Source: Chelativorans sp. AA-79
Lineage (GTDB): Bacteria > Pseudomonadota > Alphaproteobacteria > Rhizobiales > Rhizobiaceae
Direction of reading: 5' to 3'
Length of the DNA: 64,000 nt
Assembly: GCF_029457495.1 (NCBI RefSeq)
Contig: NZ_CP120361.1
Span: 4,974,001-5,038,000, forward strand
The position numbers and the translations under genes were made by a program. The stretch's first letter is position 1. Every line of letters begins with the position of its first letter. Positions 56,100-64,000 of this stretch are shown piece by piece. The notes beneath the pieces were generated by a model. It worked only from the letters and a program-made list of their open reading frames with translations, did no database searches and was not told where the DNA came from.

Positions 56100-57346
56100 C
56101 AAGCCTTCCTCTCAGAATTAGTGAATGGTGAAGCGACGATCAGCAAAAGCGCGGCGGCAAATGGCATAGCGGCTGCGACAGCCAGACCGAATCCATAGCC
56201 GGCAACCGAAAAAATCCACTGGGCAATCAAGGGGCTGGCGACATATCCGGCGAACAGTACGAATGTGGCTGCCGACGTCATTTCGACAACTCTGCCGACC
56301 GGCGATATCCGTGCGAGCTCAGACATGAAGACGCCATTCCAGGAAATAACGGTAGCGCCCGCAATTGCAGAGATCGCGATGATGACGACTGCCGACGTGG
56401 TCGGACCGATCGCGGAGAGGGCAAGCATGGCGAAGCCCGAAGAGATGCATAGCCATAGGAGCATGGCGATCCCCCCACGCAGCCAGTCGGCCAACCAACC
56501 TGCGAAGACGCGCCCGACAATGCCGCCGATCTGTAGCACAGCGAAGGCAGCACCGGCCGAAGCGACCGAGTAGCCCTTCTGTTCACCGAGCAGGACCGGG
56601 AAATACGCTAGAAGGATGCCTTGAGCAGAACCGAGACCAAAACTCACAGCCACAAGCCTCCGCACCTTGGCATCGGTCGCAACAAGCTCAAGCATTGCGG
56701 CAGGAGCCATGATCAACGGCACCAGCTTTCTGCGACCAGTTGCGTTCTGATAGGTCATCGCTTCTTCGAAATTTCCTCGCCACAAGGCGAGGCCGAGCGC
56801 ACCGGCGGCCGCAGTTCCCGCGGCGATCCAAAGCGCCAATGGGAGTCCGAAATTTATTGCGATCATGGGCAGCGCAAGGCCAGCGACAAGCCCTCCAAGT
56901 GGCACACCCGCCTGCTTGATCGAGAACGCCAGCCCACGCCGACGTTCAGGCGTTGCTCTCATAAGGATGTCGCTACCAGCAGGAGCCGAAGGCCCGTAGC
57001 CCAATCCAATGAAAAAGGCTGCCACTAGTATGATTGTCCATTCACCATTGAGGCAAAGCAGCACCGCTAAGCCGCTCAACAATGCTCCGACCTGCAGTTG
57101 TCTCAGGGAGGACAGACGTGAAACAAGTCGGGGGCCCCACAAGAAGAAGATCATGCTTCCAAAGCTGGTCGCAGCGGCCATCTGTCCGGCAGACGTTGCC
57201 GAGACTCCTGCCGCCGTTGTCAGTGGTATGGCGAAAAGTGGCAACACTCGAGTCGTCAGCGCAAGAATGGCTTGAATGCAGGTAATCGCAATAAGGATCG
57301 ATCGCCAGGGCCGCTGAGTGTCAGCGCCTATCCCGGTCGGCTCCAT
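56099..57346 (-). CDS. MFS transporter (12-helix, CynX/NNP-like)
   Basis: ATG at 57346, five bases after the SDR stop; a GTG at 57364 would overlap it. The protein has 415 residues with twelve predicted helices. N-half: TRVLPLFAIPLTTAAGVSAT, IGLGYGPSAPAGSDILMRAT; a central loop with EEAMTYQNATGRRKLVP; C-half: QIGGIVGRVFAGWLADWLRG. The pattern is that of small-anion/organic acid MFS carriers. In this operon it may export or import an intermediate made by the SDR or GGT. Confidence 0.85.
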   Translation of the reverse strand: MEPTGIGADTQRPWRSILIAITCIQAILALTTRVLPLFAIPLTTAAGVSATSAGQMAAATSFGSMIFFLWGPRLVSRLSSLRQLQVGALLSGLAVLLCLNGEWTIILVAAFFIGLGYGPSAPAGSDILMRATPERRRGLAFSIKQAGVPLGGLVAGLALPMIAINFGLPLALWIAAGTAAAGALGLALWRGNFEEAMTYQNATGRRKLVPLIMAPAAMLELVATDAKVRRLVAVSFGLGSAQGILLAYFPVLLGEQKGYSVASAGAAFAVLQIGGIVGRVFAGWLADWLRGGIAMLLWLCISSGFAMLALSAIGPTTSAVVIIAISAIAGATVISWNGVFMSELARISPVGRVVEMTSAATFVLFAGYVASPLIAQWIFSVAGYGFGLAVAAAMPFAAALLLIVASPFTNSERKA

Positions 57347-57351
57347 CGACG

Positions 57352-58095
57352 TCAGGTGACCCACTGGAAGCCGTCAATCTTTATGTCTTGTCCTGTAAGA
57401 AAGCAGGGCTCGGATAGCGCAAGAAATGCGACTACTTGCGCCACATCGGCTGGGGTGCCGACGCGACCTGCAGCAATTCCGCGCACTAGTTCAGCCTCTC
57501 TGGCCCGGATCATGTCGTTGCTGCGTTCGGTCTTGATAACACCCGGACAGATGGCGTTGACCAAAATATCGGGTGCCAACTCCTTGGCCAGAGCTCGCGT
57601 CATGCCGAGAAGGCCAGCTTTGGCGGCTGTGTAAGAGAAATGACTGACTGCGCTCGTCACCCCGCCCGTATGGGCGTTGAGGGAGGACATGATAATTATG
57701 CGTCCGCCACCAGCCTGCTTCATGTGAGGTGCCGCAGCATGGATATAATTGAACGCACCTTTCAAGTTGATCGCAATGGTGCGATCAAATTCGTTCTCCG
57801 TGATCTCAAGGATCGATTTTGCATTCGACTTACCAGCATTGTTAAAGAGGATGTCGATCCGACCCCATTCGTTAATCACCCGCGAGACGATTTCCCCGGC
57901 GAGACGGTGCTCTGCGACATCAGCCTCGAACACGAGGGCACGCCGGCCAAGCGCCTCAATCTCACCTTTGGTGGTCTCGAGATCTTCAGCGATCAGGTCA
58001 ACGAGTACAACGTCGACGCCGCGCGCTGCGAGTTCGAGGGCACAACCTCTGCCGATGCCTCTTCCACCACCGGTAATCAACGCGGTCTTGGTCAT
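57352..58095 (-). CDS. SDR-family oxidoreductase
   Basis: The protein has 247 residues, ATG overlapping the DppF-type stop (ATGA). Classical SDR motifs: TGGGRGIGRG (cofactor loop), NNAGK, catalytic S in IIIMSSLNAHTGG and Y-x-x-x-K in FSYTAAKAGLLG, then NAICPGVIKTERSND. Asp after the second strand (VLVDLIAED) suggests NAD preference. It oxidises or reduces a hydroxy/keto compound, presumably one brought in by the adjacent importer. Confidence 0.9.
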   Translation of the reverse strand: MTKTALITGGGRGIGRGCALELAARGVDVVLVDLIAEDLETTKGEIEALGRRALVFEADVAEHRLAGEIVSRVINEWGRIDILFNNAGKSNAKSILEITENEFDRTIAINLKGAFNYIHAAAPHMKQAGGGRIIIMSSLNAHTGGVTSAVSHFSYTAAKAGLLGMTRALAKELAPDILVNAICPGVIKTERSNDMIRAREAELVRGIAAGRVGTPADVAQVVAFLALSEPCFLTGQDIKIDGFQWVT

Positions 58096-59084
58096 TCCGC
58101 CATTTCCTTTCGAGCCGGCAGGTTTCCGGCGAAATGACATGCCGCCGGATGTCCGCCGTCCTCGTTGAGCATGGGGTCGTCCTTGCGGCATATCGGTTGC
58201 GCATAAGGACACCGGCCCTGGAACCGGCAGCCCTTAGGAAGCTTACTGGCATCGGGCGGCTCGCCCTCGAGCCAGAAGCTCTCCGTCACACGCGGGCCGT
58301 TGATGCGGGGTATCGCCGCGAGCAGCGACTGCGTGTAGGGGTGGAGCGGATTGCGGAACAATGCGTCCGTCTCGCCGATCTCGACGATGCGGCCGAGATA
58401 CATGACCGCGACCCGGTGGCACATCGACTGCACGACCGAGAGATCGTGGCTGATGAAGATGTAGGTCAGGTCGAACTGCTCACGCAGGCTGAGGAATAGC
58501 GCCAGCACCGTAGCCTGCACCGAGACGTCGAGCCCCGCGGTCGGCTCGTCGAGGATGACGACCCTCGGATTAAGCATCAATATCCGGGCCAAGCCGACGC
58601 GACGTTGCTGGCCGCCGGAGATCTCGTGCGGAAACAAATTGAGGTGTCCTGCCGGCAGGCCGACGGCCGCCAGGATCTCCTTGACCTTGGCGCGGCGTTC
58701 GTCTCGGCCGAGCTTCGTATGGATGACCCACGGTTCCTCGAGAGAGCGACCGATCCGCCAACGCGGATCGAGAGAGGCACCCGGATCCTGGTAGGCGTAT
58801 TGCAGGCGGCTGCGCTGCGCTCTGGCCGCGCTTGGGCTTTGACCGGCGACATTGTTGCCTTCGAAAACGATGTCGCCGGACGTCGGGTTCTGGATGCCCA
58901 TGACTGTTTTGCCGAGCGTGGACTTGCCGCAGCCACTTTCGCCGACTAGGCTGAAGATTTCGCCCTTTTTCACATCGAAGGACACGTCGTCGAGCGCCCT
59001 GATTTCGCCCCGCGTGCGGCCGAATGCGCCGCGAACCGGGAAGCGAACATTGAGATCGCTGATGGACAGGATGGGATCCGTCAT
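58092..59084 (-). CDS. Dpp-type ABC transporter ATP-binding protein (DppF family), second system
   Basis: The protein has 330 residues. Walker A GESGCGKSTLGKTVMGI, Q-loop AYQDPGASLDPRWRI, signature ISGGQQRRVGLARI (QQRR in place of QRQR), Walker B VVILDEPTAGLDVS, switch [12 protein letters not shown] and HPYTQSLLAAIP plus the tail PKGCRFQGRCPYAQPIC. Overlaps its neighbours by four bases at each end. Confidence 0.92.
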   Translation of the reverse strand: MTDPILSISDLNVRFPVRGAFGRTRGEIRALDDVSFDVKKGEIFSLVGESGCGKSTLGKTVMGIQNPTSGDIVFEGNNVAGQSPSAARAQRSRLQYAYQDPGASLDPRWRIGRSLEEPWVIHTKLGRDERRAKVKEILAAVGLPAGHLNLFPHEISGGQQRRVGLARILMLNPRVVILDEPTAGLDVSVQATVLALFLSLREQFDLTYIFISHDLSVVQSMCHRVAVMYLGRIVEIGETDALFRNPLHPYTQSLLAAIPRINGPRVTESFWLEGEPPDASKLPKGCRFQGRCPYAQPICRKDDPMLNEDGGHPAACHFAGNLPARKEMAE

Positions 59085-60139
59085 TGCCGGGCCTCCGACG
59101 GTTCGAGCCGAGGTTCGACCAAGGGGTGATAGCAGCGCGCGAGATGCCCGGGCGCGAACGGCTCACGAGCCGGCCGTGTCTGGCATTCGGATGTGGCGCG
59201 GTCGCATCGCGGGGCAAAACGGCAGCCCGGCGGTGGCGCGTAGAAGCTCGGCAGTTCGCCAGGTATGCCGGTCATGCTTCCCGACCTGTCGGGGCGGCTG
59301 GCCAGCAGCTTACCTGTATAGGGATGCGCGGGCGCGTTGAAGAAGCTGTCGACGGGCGCGGTCTCGACATCCTGGCCGGCATACATGACCGTGATGCTGT
59401 CACAGATCTCATAGGCGGAACCGAGATCGTGCGTCGTAAGGAGGATGGCCACGCCGCGTTCGTTGGCAAGCCGTCGAATGAGGCCGAGAATCTGTGCCTG
59501 GATAGTGACGTCGAGCGCAGTGGTCGGCTCGTCGGCTATGATGAGCTGCGGCTGCGGCAGCAGCGCCATGGCGATCATCAGGCGCTGTCGCTGCCCGCCG
59601 GAGACCTCGTGCGGATACTTCTTGAGGATCTGGGCCGGCTGTGGAAGCTGGACGGCCGTCAACATTTCCATGACAAGCTCGCGGTCCCGGCGCCTGCGCG
59701 ACCGCGAATAGGGCATCAACAGCGATGGCCAGGCACCAGGAACCTCCTCCTCGATGAGCGGCGATTTCCACTTCATCAGGTCGTCGATCTGCTCGCCGAT
59801 CGACAGCACAGGATTGAGGCTAGTGAAAGGGTCCTGCGGGACAAAGGTGATCGCCCTGCCGCGGACATTGTCCTGTCGCCTCCGGTACGCCTTGCCCGAG
59901 GACAGCATGTCGGCATCGCCGAACCGGATCGTGCCCGAACGCACCTCCAGCGTGTTGCGCGGAAGGACGCCCAAGATTGACTGGGCAAGAGTCGTCTTGC
60001 CGCAGCCGCTCTCGCCGACCAGGCCCATGATCTCGCCCTCGGCCATCGACAGCTTGACGCCGTCCAGGACATGAGCGAAACCGTCGTCGCCGTGAAATCC
60101 GAGGCTGAGATCGTCGACAGATAGCAGGTCTGCGGTCAT
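59081..60139 (-). CDS. Dpp-type ABC transporter ATP-binding protein (DppD family), second system
   Basis: The protein has 352 residues from MTADLLSVDDLSLGF. Walker A GESGCGKTTLAQSILGV, Q-loop FVPQDPFTSLNPVLSI, signature VSGGQRQRLMIAMAL, Walker [16 protein letters not shown], switch LLTTHDLGSAY. A loop of about 25 residues (SPLIEEEVPGAWPSLLMPYS) after the Q-loop is longer than usual. Overlaps both neighbours by ATGA. Confidence 0.92.
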   Translation of the reverse strand: MTADLLSVDDLSLGFHGDDGFAHVLDGVKLSMAEGEIMGLVGESGCGKTTLAQSILGVLPRNTLEVRSGTIRFGDADMLSSGKAYRRRQDNVRGRAITFVPQDPFTSLNPVLSIGEQIDDLMKWKSPLIEEEVPGAWPSLLMPYSRSRRRRDRELVMEMLTAVQLPQPAQILKKYPHEVSGGQRQRLMIAMALLPQPQLIIADEPTTALDVTIQAQILGLIRRLANERGVAILLTTHDLGSAYEICDSITVMYAGQDVETAPVDSFFNAPAHPYTGKLLASRPDRSGSMTGIPGELPSFYAPPPGCRFAPRCDRATSECQTRPAREPFAPGHLARCYHPLVEPRLEPSEARQ

Positions 60140-60978
60140 TTCGTTCCTCGCCTCGTCTTGGGGTCGAGAATGTCGCGCAGGCCGTCGCCGAGAAGGTTGA
60201 AGCCCATCACGACCATGAAGATGGCCAGGCCCGGTGCGGTGGCATACCACCAGGCGTCCGGTAGGAACTCACGCGATTCCGCGATGGTCCTGCCCCATTC
60301 GGGGGTAGGCGGCGGCGCCCCCAGGCCCAGAAAGCCGAGCGCGGCGGCCGTCAGGATGGTCGCGCCCATGCCGATCGATGTTCGCACGATGATCGCCGAG
60401 GCCGTGTTCGGCAGGATGTGCATCACCATCACACGGAAATCGGAGGCACCGAGCGCCTGGGCCGCCTCGACGAAGGTCTGGGCCTTCAGGGCACGCGTCT
60501 CGGCATAGACAAGCCGCGCCCAGAACGGCCAGTAGGTGAGCGATAAGGCCAGGATCACATTCTCGATCGAAGGCCCGAGCGTCTGCGCGATGGCGATCGC
60601 CAGAACGATCTGCGGCACCGCCAGGAACACATCCGAGCTGCGCATCAGGAGACCGCCGAGAAAGCCGCCGTAGTAGCCGGCTATCAGGCCGATCGGCACG
60701 CCGATGATCACGGCCGTTCCCACCGCAACGACCGCGATCATGATCGTGATGCGCGCCCCGAACATGAGTCTGCTGAAGATGTCGCTGCCCATCCGGTCGG
60801 TGCCGAACAGGTTCTCCGCGCTCGGCGGCTGAAGTCTGTTGGTAAGGTGAAACTGGCTGACGTCCTCCGGATGGGGCGCCAGCCATGGCGCAAAGATGGC
60901 CACCAACACCAGGAACAAGATGATCGCGGAACCGAAGGTCGCGGCCCGGTCCGACAGGAGTATCCGGACGACTTTCAT
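60136..60978 (-). CDS. Dpp-type ABC transporter permease (DppC family), second system
   Basis: The protein has 280 residues: first helix SAIILFLVLVAIFAPWLAPH, then NLFGTDRMGSDIFSRLMFGA, coupling loop EAAQALGASDFRVMVMHILP and end GFNLLGDGLRDILDPKTRRG. Normal length. ATGA overlaps at both ends confirm a tightly coupled operon order DppB-C-D-F. Confidence 0.92.
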   Translation of the reverse strand: MKVVRILLSDRAATFGSAIILFLVLVAIFAPWLAPHPEDVSQFHLTNRLQPPSAENLFGTDRMGSDIFSRLMFGARITIMIAVVAVGTAVIIGVPIGLIAGYYGGFLGGLLMRSSDVFLAVPQIVLAIAIAQTLGPSIENVILALSLTYWPFWARLVYAETRALKAQTFVEAAQALGASDFRVMVMHILPNTASAIIVRTSIGMGATILTAAALGFLGLGAPPPTPEWGRTIAESREFLPDAWWYATAPGLAIFMVVMGFNLLGDGLRDILDPKTRRGTK

Positions 60979-61979
60979 TTGACGATCCTCGGATCGATGA
61001 AGGTATGGACGACGTCGACGATCAGGTTGATGCCGATGAAGACGATGCCGACCAGCAGGCTGAAGCCCAGGATGGCCTTGGTGTCGGACTGGAGGATCGA
61101 CTGGACGGCGTAACTGCCGAGGCCCGGCCAGTCAAAGACCGCCTCCACCACCACGGCGCCGGCAAAGAGTGCGCCGAAGATCAGGCCGATCTGGGTGACC
61201 GTCGATATCAACGCATTGCGCAGAACATATTTCCAGATCACCACCGCTCGCGGGAAGCCCATCGCTGTCTCGTAGAGGACGTAATTGCTGTTGATCACCT
61301 CCAGCACGCCGGCCCGCGTGAAGCGCAGCAGCGTCGCCGCGGCGGGCAGTGCGAGCGTCAGGGCCGGCAGGGTCATGTGCCACAGGGTGAGGCGCAGACT
61401 CTCCCAGTCGCCCGTCAGGATACTGTCGATCACGAAGAAGCCGGTGACGTGCTCGGGACCGAACCCTGAGATGCGACCGTTGAGCGGCATCCAGCCGAGC
61501 CGGGTCGCGAAGAACATCTGCAGCTCCATGGCGAACCAGAAGCTGGCCACGGCGAGACCGGAGACGGACAGAACGCGCAGGAGCTGATCGACCCAGCTAT
61601 TGGCCCGCACGGCCGAGACTACACCCAGCGGAACGCCGATCACGATAGCCAGCAGGATCGAACCCAGGGTCAATTCGAGCGTAGCGGGAAGGCGGCGCAT
61701 GAGATCATCGGAAATCTCGCGCTGCGTGTAGAGGCTCCGGCCCATGTCGCCCGTCACCAGATCGCCCAGATAGATGGCGAACTGCACATAAAGTGGCTCA
61801 TCCAGGCCGAGTTGCGCCCGTAACTGGGCGAGTTGGGCCTCCGTCGCGTTCTCTCCGGCGATGATGCGTGCGGGATCGGTCGGAACGACATTGGCGATCA
61901 GAAAGACCACGACGATCAGACCGAGCAAAGTCGGCACAAACCAGACGAGCCGGGATACGACTATCTCCAGTCGTCGCAT
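60975..61979 (-). CDS. Dpp-type ABC transporter permease (DppB family), second system
   Basis: The protein has 334 residues: VVSRLVWFVPTLLGLIVVVF, then NVVPTDPARIIAGENATEAQ and LGLDEPLYVQFAIYLGDLVT, six helices, coupling loop NYVLYETAMGFPRAVVIWKY (less basic than usual) and FDWPGLGSYAVQSILQSDTK. It lies 64 bases after the binding-protein gene. Confidence 0.92.
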   Translation of the reverse strand: MRRLEIVVSRLVWFVPTLLGLIVVVFLIANVVPTDPARIIAGENATEAQLAQLRAQLGLDEPLYVQFAIYLGDLVTGDMGRSLYTQREISDDLMRRLPATLELTLGSILLAIVIGVPLGVVSAVRANSWVDQLLRVLSVSGLAVASFWFAMELQMFFATRLGWMPLNGRISGFGPEHVTGFFVIDSILTGDWESLRLTLWHMTLPALTLALPAAATLLRFTRAGVLEVINSNYVLYETAMGFPRAVVIWKYVLRNALISTVTQIGLIFGALFAGAVVVEAVFDWPGLGSYAVQSILQSDTKAILGFSLLVGIVFIGINLIVDVVHTFIDPRIVK

Positions 61980-62043
61980 GACACACCTCAGGCTTGGTCT
62001 GCGGCGTCAAAGCCGCAGACCGGTTGGCGTTGTCGAACCAGGT

Positions 62044-63600
62044 TCAGTCGGCGAAATACGCCCAGCGCATGTCCTGACCGTTGCCGATCGGGCTGAAGCG
62101 AACCCCTTCGACCCTATTCGAGTACGGTCCGTACCACTTCGTATTGTAGATCCAGATGCCGGCGGCATCCTCATAGACGATGCGTGTCGCCTCCTCGTAG
62201 AGCTCTTTGCGCTTCTCCTGATCGGTGGTCTTGAGTGCCTCCTCAATCAGCGCGTCCGCCTCTGGATTGTGGTAGCTGGAGACGTTGCGGGTCGGGGCGT
62301 AGCGCGAGCCGTACTGCTCGCCAATCCAGTTGTTGGGATCAGCGTAGTAGGTGCTCTTCCAGTACGGCACCATGTCGTACATGGTGTCGGGGTTCTGCAT
62401 GTTGCTGCTGACGACCGGCCACGGGTCGTTCTGAATTTCGACTTTCAATCCAAGCTGGTTGAGCGAGTTCTGCAGGAGAGCGGCCGCCTGCTCGGTCTCG
62501 CTGAAGCCCGCCAAGGTGCCGATCTTCAGCGTGCGGATCTCTTCGCCCGGATGCGCGGCCTTGTAGGCATCCAGATATTCCTTAGCCTTCGCCAGATCAT
62601 AGCTGTAGCCTGGGACATCAGGCGCGCCCCACATATTGTTGGGCACGATGGTCGGATTGCGCGACACCGTGTCCTGCATGATGGCGCTGATATAGCCGTC
62701 ATAGTCGAAGGCGTGGGCCATCGCCTTGCGGAATTTGATGTCGTCGAACGGTGCGCGCCCGTTGTGCATGGCGAAGTGGAAGACGCGCATCGATTCCTCT
62801 TCTATGATCTTCACATTGTCTGCCTCGCGCAGGCGCTTCACCTGGTCGGGCGCGAGATACCCGTCGAGCCCGTGATAGTCGCCGCGCAGCAGGCCTTGGA
62901 TGCGGGTGTTGGTCTCCACGACCGTGCGGAATTCGATCTCGTCGAAATACTTTTCACCCCAGCCGGCGAAGTGGTCCTCGAAACGCTCGCCGACGAATCC
63001 GATCGCGGGATCATAGCGCTTCAACGTGAACGAGCCCGTGCCGGCAATGTGGTCGATTAGGTAGGCTTGGCCCCAGTCGCCGTCGACCTCGTTCTCTTTC
63101 ACCACGTCGGAATTGACGACGTAGATGTCGGAGACCATCGCGCCGAAGATTGCCGAAGGCTCCTTCAGCGTGAATTCGACCGTATGCTCATCAATTGCCT
63201 TCGTGGAGCCTGGCTCCAGGACCGGCAGGAACAGCGCGCCGGCGCCGCGGCCAAGCGCCAGCATACGCTCGACCGAATAGACGACGTCGTCGGCCGTCAT
63301 CATGGAACCGTCGTGGAACGGGACATCGTCGCGCAGCTTGAACGTCCAGGTCAATCCGTCCTCGGAAATCTTGTGGCTCGTGGCCAGCCAAGGGATGAGC
63401 TCGGGCGGATTGTCGACCCAGCGGTAGAGCCCGTCATAGAAATTCAGACGCGTGGCGACCCGCGCCACGTCGTTGACCGTGTGGGGATCAAGCGTGTCAT
63501 ACGCGCTGTTGTTGGCACGCACATATCGATCCTGCGCCAGTGCAACTGACGCCGTGCCGAAGGCCAACGCCGCTATCAGGGCCATCACTGATAATCTCAT
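62044..63600 (-). CDS. Dpp-type ABC transporter substrate-binding protein, second system
   Basis: The protein has 518 residues; ATG preceded by GAGGAGGA. Signal peptide VMALIAALAFGTASVALAQD. SBP_bac_5 features: LATSHKISEDGLTWTFKLRD, DGSMMTADDVVYSVERMLAL, IAGTGSFTLKRYDPAIGF, DDIKFRKAMAHAFDYDGYIS, WIYNTKWYGPYSNRVEGVRF. It collects the substrate in the periplasm. Its linkage with a GGT and a deacetylase-like gene points to a peptide-like or gamma-glutamyl-linked or acetylated compound. Confidence 0.9.
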   Translation of the reverse strand: MRLSVMALIAALAFGTASVALAQDRYVRANNSAYDTLDPHTVNDVARVATRLNFYDGLYRWVDNPPELIPWLATSHKISEDGLTWTFKLRDDVPFHDGSMMTADDVVYSVERMLALGRGAGALFLPVLEPGSTKAIDEHTVEFTLKEPSAIFGAMVSDIYVVNSDVVKENEVDGDWGQAYLIDHIAGTGSFTLKRYDPAIGFVGERFEDHFAGWGEKYFDEIEFRTVVETNTRIQGLLRGDYHGLDGYLAPDQVKRLREADNVKIIEEESMRVFHFAMHNGRAPFDDIKFRKAMAHAFDYDGYISAIMQDTVSRNPTIVPNNMWGAPDVPGYSYDLAKAKEYLDAYKAAHPGEEIRTLKIGTLAGFSETEQAAALLQNSLNQLGLKVEIQNDPWPVVSSNMQNPDTMYDMVPYWKSTYYADPNNWIGEQYGSRYAPTRNVSSYHNPEADALIEEALKTTDQEKRKELYEEATRIVYEDAAGIWIYNTKWYGPYSNRVEGVRFSPIGNGQDMRWAYFAD

Positions 63601-63667
63601 CGTAATCCTCCTCTGGATGTTGATTGTAGTTTCTTCTTGTTGGGCGCAGCTCAGCCGCTGTGCCAGT

Positions 63668-64000
63668 TCACTGCGATGCGGTGCGGGCGTGCCTGACAAT
63701 GTCGGCATGGGTGGCGAACCACGCACCGCCCCTGTCCCGGATGTGGTCGATCAGCACCTCCAGAATCCACATGCGCGAGCGGTAGCCGATGACATGCGGG
63801 TGCATGGTCAGCTGGAAAATCCCGCCCTCGGCATGGGCCGCGTCAAATTCCCGCCGGAAAATGTCGAGCACGGCTTCGGGCGGCGTGTAGGGCCGCAAGG
63901 CGCTGAAGCGGTTTATGTTGAAGTAGACAGCGTCGTCGCGGATCCACTCGACGGGGAGTTCCACGACGCCGGTGTCCTCCCCGTCGAGCAGCAATGCGTG
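63668..64000 (-). CDS. Polysaccharide deacetylase-family protein, C-terminal part
   Basis: The gene runs off the right edge; the last ~110 residues are seen. LPVEWIRDDAVYFNINRFSA, FDAAHAEGGIFQLTMHPHVI, GYRSRMWILEVLIDHIRDRG and AWFATHADIVRHAR match the PuuE/PgdA branch of NodB-fold deacetylases, with the late MHPH motif supplying the catalytic base histidine. Such enzymes remove acetyl or ring amide groups (allantoin, peptidoglycan). It is on the same strand, 67 bases before the binding-protein gene, and probably heads the operon. Confidence 0.82.
   Translation of the reverse strand, partial: HALLLDGEDTGVVELPVEWIRDDAVYFNINRFSALRPYTPPEAVLDIFRREFDAAHAEGGIFQLTMHPHVIGYRSRMWILEVLIDHIRDRGGAWFATHADIVRHARTASQ

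Noticed and set aside
41001..64000. Direct repeat of the tRNA-Gln 3' end marking the far side of an island
   Set aside because: No second copy of the T-arm/acceptor sequence was seen in the window.

Overview
The window is about 63% GC, densely coded, and looks like a chromosome segment of an alphaproteobacterium of the order Hyphomicrobiales (Rhizobiales), probably Phyllobacteriaceae (Mesorhizobium/Chelativorans/Nitratireductor type). The evidence is the gene content (alphaproteobacterial ATP-dependent ligase with its exonuclease, dgcN, katA beside oxyR, ppx-rlmE, many Opp/Dpp importers) and the codon bias. No species can be named from the sequence alone. There is no rRNA and no CRISPR array; one tRNA was found.

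Layout. 0-5.7 kb: TPR-methyltransferase (off the left edge, apparent frameshift), a ligase-associated DNA exonuclease overlapping an ATP-dependent DNA ligase, a single-pass membrane protein, and the D-glutamate N-acetyltransferase gene dgcN. 5.75-12.2 kb: an intact IS630-family element inserted exactly into the stop codon of an oppABC(DF) peptide importer operon. 13-24.1 kb: a LacI regulator and a catabolic regulon with two class III CoA-transferases, a MaoC-like hydratase, a 37-codon leader ORF, a mandelate-racemase-type enolase and a complete DppABCDF-type importer. Two copies of an 18-bp palindromic operator, one in front of each half, tie these genes together. 24.3-24.8 kb: relics of an IS3 element and an epoxide hydrolase. 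24.9-28.4 kb: small accessory units (VOC protein/LysR; DUF1772, NmrA-like reductase/TetR).

28.4-41 kb is mostly housekeeping: mtnN, a thioesterase, an RsmB-type methyltransferase, katA/oxyR, aqpZ and guaB sharing a bidirectional terminator, DUF2243, an MFS exporter, ppx-rlmE, and tRNA-Gln(CTG).

From the tRNA to the right edge the DNA becomes mosaic, as in a genomic island: a broken IS5-family element next to an integrase fragment, an RpiR regulator convergent with a seven-gene operon (creatinase-like M24 protein, CUT1 ABC importer, a cytosolic NMT1-type binding protein, a hydantoin/Asp-Glu-type racemase), decayed IS91, integrase and DUF3363 relaxase remains, and a nine-gene operon read leftwards (polysaccharide-deacetylase-like protein, DppABCDF importer, SDR, MFS, gamma-glutamyltransferase).

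Overall the window carries three Opp/Dpp-type importers and one sugar-type importer, each linked to catabolic enzymes. The most interesting candidates are the LacI/CoA-transferase/enolase regulon and the M24/racemase/NMT1 operon, whose substrates cannot be deduced here.
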